From Myxococcales bacterium (lineage in GTDB: Bacteria; Myxococcota_A; Polyangia; Polyangiales; Houyiibacteriaceae): a stretch of DNA of 64,000 nt. The DNA lies in assembly GCA_029863605.1 (NCBI GenBank), contig JAOTVB010000017.1, forward strand, positions 25,326 through 89,325. Direction: 5' to 3'. Below the pieces are notes generated by a model. The model was not told the origin of the DNA and searched no databases. It saw nothing but the letters and a program-made list of their open reading frames with translations. Below, piece after piece: positions 61,138 through 64,000 of this stretch. A program made the position numbers and the translations under genes. Numbering within the stretch: position 1 is the first letter of the stretch; each line of letters begins with the position of its first letter.

Positions 61138-62889
61138 ATGGGGAGCTGGCGCGTTGGCGCACTGACAGTGCTACTCGGTTTGTGTCTGGCAGAAGGCACC
61201 GCGTACGCCGAGGACGGTACGGTCGCGATTATGCCTTTTCAAGGGCCGCAGGCCGCCAAGATTCGGCAGCGCGTGCAAGGCGGGTTGCGGGACGCCGACG
61301 TCCAGCTCGTTCCCCTGAAGACGGTGACAGCCGTCGCCAAGAAGACGAAAGGTCATGCTAAACGGGCGGCCAAGCTAGACGCGAGCATCCTGGTTGGTGG
61401 GCGTATTCGCCGCTCCGGGGAGCGCTGGACTGCCGATATCGGGTTGCGCAACGCCGCGGGCGCGCAGGTTGAGAAGTTTCGCACTAGCTCTTCCAGCATC
61501 ACGCGGCTTTCGAAGCGGATCGTCGCCGAGCTCCTCGATACCGGGATGATGCCGATTGCAGGGGATGCCCCGAAAGGCGTCGACAAGCTTGGCGTAGCCG
61601 ATGCAGCCGTCGTCATGCCCGAGCCGGAACCCGAAAAGTCAGAGGTTCCACGATTGGTCGTCCGCCGTTTCAAGGGCGCACAAGCGGGCAAGATTCGGGG
61701 GGCCGCGGTGAAGGGCCTCCAGGGCAAACCCATCAGCCTCGTTTCCAACAAGCGGTTCGTGCAGAAAGCCCAGAGCTTGAACTCGGACCTGAAGTCCGAA
61801 CGGGGACACGTCCCTGCAGCGCGGGCGATGGGGATCAACGGGCTCTTAGAAGGTGATGTGCTCCGTGAGGATGGCGTCTGGTCGGCTTATGTCCGACTCG
61901 TCGACGGCAAGAGCGCCGACGTCATCAGTCAGCACTTCTACGAAGGGAAGACCTCGACCGCGCTCGCGCGCGCAGTTCAAGTGGGCTTGTGGGATGATTT
62001 CCGAAGGGACATCAAGCGCTTCGAGCCTGAGCGGGCGATTGCCGTGGCTCCGGCCCCCGTGGCCGTGGTCGCGCCCGCGAGCCGTGAGGCCGATGAGAAA
62101 AAGCCCACGGCCGAGGACAAGCCCAAGATCAAGCCTAAGAAGGCCAAGCCCTCCAAGAAGGATCGACCCGCCGCAGTCGACATCGAGTTTGATTTCGTAT
62201 TCGTGCATCGCAGTCTCTCCTGGAACGAAGACCTGATCGGAAACCTGCGCGACTACACGCTCGCGTTCGGCCCGGGCATTCAAACGAAGTTTCAGTATTT
62301 CCCGGGAGCGCATTTCACGAGTGGTATCGGAGCCCAGTTTGGCATCGACTTCGAGTGGCAGCGGCTCTTCGACTTCGACTCCACGCGCGACGACGGCTTG
62401 AGGTTTCCCACCGAAGCACAGCAATTTCTGGTGGGCCTTCGCTGGCGTTATCCCGCGGGGCGATGGGAGCCGACGATCATCGCCGACTACGGCGTTCACA
62501 AGTTCGAGTTCGGTGTGGCTGGGCCTCCGACCACTCCGGCGGGCATCCCCGGCGTGAAGTACGATTTCGTGCGCGCAGGCGCCGGGTTTCGGGTCGGCGC
62601 TGGAAAGGATGAAAACTTCATCGTCGTCTTCAACGGGGCGTACCGTTACCTTCTCTCTGCGGGCGGAATCGAAAGCGCGCAATGGTTTCCCGAGGCGAAG
62701 GGGAACGGGATCGACGCGCTGCTGATGTTCGGATACGGGCTGCCGAAGGGCTTTGAACTCCGGCTCGGGTTGGAGTATCGCCGCTACTGGTTCGACCTCA
62801 ATCCGGTGCCGCCCGATCCACCGTACGTCGCCGGGGGCGCCCTCGACCAGTACTGGGGCCTCTCGATCGGCGCTGCCTGGCGCTTTTGA
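61138..62889 (+). CDS. Exported protein with duplicated N-terminal domain and C-terminal beta-barrel
   Basis: 583 residues from the ATG at 61138 (GGGGAGAAG upstream). A signal peptide is followed by two related segments: TVAIMPFQGPQAAKIRQRV at about 25 and LVVRRFKGAQAGKIRGAAV at about 178, each then with a DASILVGGRIR- or GLLEGDVLREDG-like strand. This looks like a tandem duplication of a TolB-N/GNA1162-like fold. A Lys/Pro-rich linker (about 320-350) precedes a glycine- and aromatic-rich beta-barrel ending in WGLSIGAAWRF, with terminal Phe as in outer-membrane proteins. No family was recognised. Confidence 0.65.
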   Translation: MGSWRVGALTVLLGLCLAEGTAYAEDGTVAIMPFQGPQAAKIRQRVQGGLRDADVQLVPLKTVTAVAKKTKGHAKRAAKLDASILVGGRIRRSGERWTADIGLRNAAGAQVEKFRTSSSSITRLSKRIVAELLDTGMMPIAGDAPKGVDKLGVADAAVVMPEPEPEKSEVPRLVVRRFKGAQAGKIRGAAVKGLQGKPISLVSNKRFVQKAQSLNSDLKSERGHVPAARAMGINGLLEGDVLREDGVWSAYVRLVDGKSADVISQHFYEGKTSTALARAVQVGLWDDFRRDIKRFEPERAIAVAPAPVAVVAPASREADEKKPTAEDKPKIKPKKAKPSKKDRPAAVDIEFDFVFVHRSLSWNEDLIGNLRDYTLAFGPGIQTKFQYFPGAHFTSGIGAQFGIDFEWQRLFDFDSTRDDGLRFPTEAQQFLVGLRWRYPAGRWEPTIIADYGVHKFEFGVAGPPTTPAGIPGVKYDFVRAGAGFRVGAGKDENFIVVFNGAYRYLLSAGGIESAQWFPEAKGNGIDALLMFGYGLPKGFELRLGLEYRRYWFDLNPVPPDPPYVAGGALDQYWGLSIGAAWRF

Positions 62890-62940
62890 GCATAGCAGCT
62901 CTCGGTTCCGTCCTGAGGCCCGTGCCGCTAAGATGCGAGG

Positions 62941-63669
62941 ATGATTCGCCCGCTCGTATCGTGCGTCGTCATCTTGTTCGTTCTGTCCCTCTTAGGCTGC
63001 AAGGGCCGGGAGGAGCCCGCTCAGCCGTCAAACCCGGTTGAAGCGCTGCCACCTGATTCCACGGAGGGCGCGGTTCGTCCCGTCACCCCCGAGCAAGCGG
63101 CTGAGCCCGAACCTGCCGCCGCGGTGGAGGCGGAGCCCGCTGAGCAAGCCGCCGCGACGGAGCCAGCGCGCACCAGCGCACCCCGCGACCTTGGAGAAGA
63201 GCTCCGCACGGCGGTGGGAAGCCCCGCCGACTGTCTCCAGGACTATCGGCCCAGCAGTCCCACCACGATTCGGATCAACATCAGCGCGGTCGTTCGTTCG
63301 ACCGGGATGATCATCGAGCCTAGCGCAACCGGACGCGGGCTTTCGGCGAACGATCGGCGGTGCGTCGAGCAGCGGATAGGCGACGTCACGTTGGCGCCGC
63401 TCGGAGGAGAAGCGTCGGAGCCCGTGACCACGTATCTAGACATCCAGTACCAACCTCCCGAGGTCGAAGAATACGACGTAGAGTGGCCGTCACCGAAGTT
63501 GAAGGACGTCGTCGAGCCGCTTCCGAAGAAGAAACCGATCGCTCCGAGTGGCGTCCCGATCGAGGGCCCTGCAGCCGATCCGATCGAAGGGCCCCGCGGC
63601 GTCCCCATCGAAGGTTCGAGAGGCGTCCCCATCGAGGGGCCCAAACCGAAGCCGATCGAGGGCTACTAA
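62941..63669 (+). CDS. Lipoprotein with conserved central domain and octapeptide C-terminal repeats
   Basis: 242 residues. Lipobox SLLGC (Cys20). Residues about 22-80 are Pro/Glu/Ala-rich. The middle domain (about 82-180) has RDLGEELRTAVGSPADCLQDY and two cysteines (Cys101 region and Cys141 region), also found in the next gene. The C-terminus (206-242) has 4.5 copies of an eight-residue repeat starting PIEG. Low-complexity tails like this often span the cell wall or contact peptidoglycan. Function is unknown. Confidence 0.7.
   Translation: MIRPLVSCVVILFVLSLLGCKGREEPAQPSNPVEALPPDSTEGAVRPVTPEQAAEPEPAAAVEAEPAEQAAATEPARTSAPRDLGEELRTAVGSPADCLQDYRPSSPTTIRINISAVVRSTGMIIEPSATGRGLSANDRRCVEQRIGDVTLAPLGGEASEPVTTYLDIQYQPPEVEEYDVEWPSPKLKDVVEPLPKKKPIAPSGVPIEGPAADPIEGPRGVPIEGSRGVPIEGPKPKPIEGY
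63556..63666 (+). repeat. 24-bp coding repeat (PIEG octapeptide)
   Basis: Four and a half units of 24 bp inside the lipoprotein gene: PIEGPAAD, PIEGPRGV, PIEGSRGV, PIEGPKPK, PIEGY. The unit is in frame, so copy number can change without breaking the gene. Confidence 0.85.
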
Positions 63670-63726
63670 GCCGCCGAGGGTGCTGAGCGTTGGACGGAGT
63701 GACGCGCTGACGGGTAAGCTGAGAGC

Positions 63727-64000
63727 ATGAGTCGCCTGATGCTCCCATTCCTCGTGGTGTTGCTGGCCGTGGGATGCAAGAGCCGACAGGAGTCGGCCCG
63801 CGGTGCCTTCCAAACCCCGAAGCCCACTTTCGAAGCCGCGGCGCCAACCAATCTGCGCCCAATCATCGACACGCCGGATCCTGCAATCATCGACAGGCCC
63901 GAGCTGCTCGAGGAAAAGCCTCCCGAAAAACCGGACGAGCGTGATCTGGCCGCCGAGCTTCAGAGCGCCATCGGAACTCCGATGGACTGTCTGACCGAGT
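63727..64000 (+). CDS. Lipoprotein paralogous to the preceding gene, cut by the right edge
   Basis: 91 residues are visible from the ATG at 63727. The lipobox is VGC (Cys17), the next stretch is Pro-rich, then RDLAAELQSAIGTPMDCL aligns with RDLGEELRTAVGSPADCL of the upstream lipoprotein. The two lie 57 bp apart, so this is a tandem duplication. The rest of the gene, and whether it has the PIEG repeat, is outside the window. Confidence 0.75.
   Translation, partial: MSRLMLPFLVVLLAVGCKSRQESARGAFQTPKPTFEAAAPTNLRPIIDTPDPAIIDRPELLEEKPPEKPDERDLAAELQSAIGTPMDCLTE

Noticed and set aside
61846..62682. Minus-strand frame of 278 codons opposite the beta-barrel gene
   Set aside because: It runs against a gene with signal peptide, ribosome binding site and barrel strands; composition fits a shadow frame.
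1..64000. CRISPR arrays, tRNA or rRNA genes, transposases, integrases, toxin-antitoxin or phage-defence modules
   Set aside because: None seen by eye: no regular spacer arrays, no recognised RNA genes in the gaps, and no mobile-element proteins among the coding frames. The Dam methylase has no adjacent restriction enzyme.

Overview
The window is 64 kb of high-GC bacterial chromosome, densely packed, with many 1-8 bp start/stop overlaps and short operons on both strands. No rRNA, tRNA, insertion sequence, prophage or CRISPR array was recognised. Gene content suggests a deltaproteobacterium in the broad sense, most likely Myxococcota. The signs are an MglA-like small GTPase, a DUF1592/DUF1552 pair, a MopE-like metal-binding linker, several lipoproteins and TPR proteins, and a three-subunit type-B succinate dehydrogenase. 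This placement is inferred from gene content, not from phylogeny.

Region 1 (1-12.7 kb) is a cell-surface glycan or lipid region. It holds the end of an asparagine synthase, two SAM methyltransferases, an HTTM-like membrane protein, three glycosyltransferases, a DUF2079 membrane protein, a membrane protein with a discoidin domain, and a large membrane-anchored alkaline-phosphatase-superfamily enzyme. Region 2 (12.7-22.6 kb) is mixed metabolism and signalling: an orphan Dam-type methylase, an aminotransferase, a FolB-cupin fusion, an SDR, the run pyrR-pyrB-namZ, and the opposing operon MglA-like GTPase / PocR-domain histidine kinase / thiL.

Region 3 (22.8-39.5 kb) is a complete-looking division and cell wall (dcw) cluster on the + strand: mraZ-rsmH-ftsL-ftsI-murE-murF-mraY-murD-ftsW-murG-murC-ftsQ-ftsA-ftsZ. 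It has an upstream triple 10-bp repeat typical of a MraZ operator, a terminator-like hairpin between ftsQ and ftsA, and an intrinsic terminator after ftsZ. murB and ddl are absent from it. The murE product carries the DNPR motif of meso-diaminopimelate-adding ligases.

Region 4 (39.6-59.6 kb) carries a Rieske oxygenase, the DUF1592/DUF1552 pair, an HD-domain protein resembling the C-terminal part of a CCA/poly(A) polymerase, hisC, a SirB1-family protein, a DedA protein, sdhCAB, a lysine-2,3-aminomutase-family radical SAM enzyme divergent from an unusual ATP-type PEP carboxykinase, an outer-membrane barrel, a PYROXD2-like oxidoreductase, a TPR protein, an M50 protease, a Nudix hydrolase and a HAD phosphatase. 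Region 5 (59.7-64 kb) is a run of envelope proteins: a DUF547 protein, a lipoprotein with a CX4CH motif, a duplicated-domain beta-barrel protein, and two tandem paralogous lipoproteins, the last cut by the window edge.

Most of the window is housekeeping. I found no clear new multi-gene system. The best leads are the GTPase-PocR kinase operon, the threonine-type sulfatase-fold enzyme with a MopE-like linker, the FolB-cupin fusion, the GATC-containing palindrome at dam, and the uncharacterised envelope proteins at the right end.
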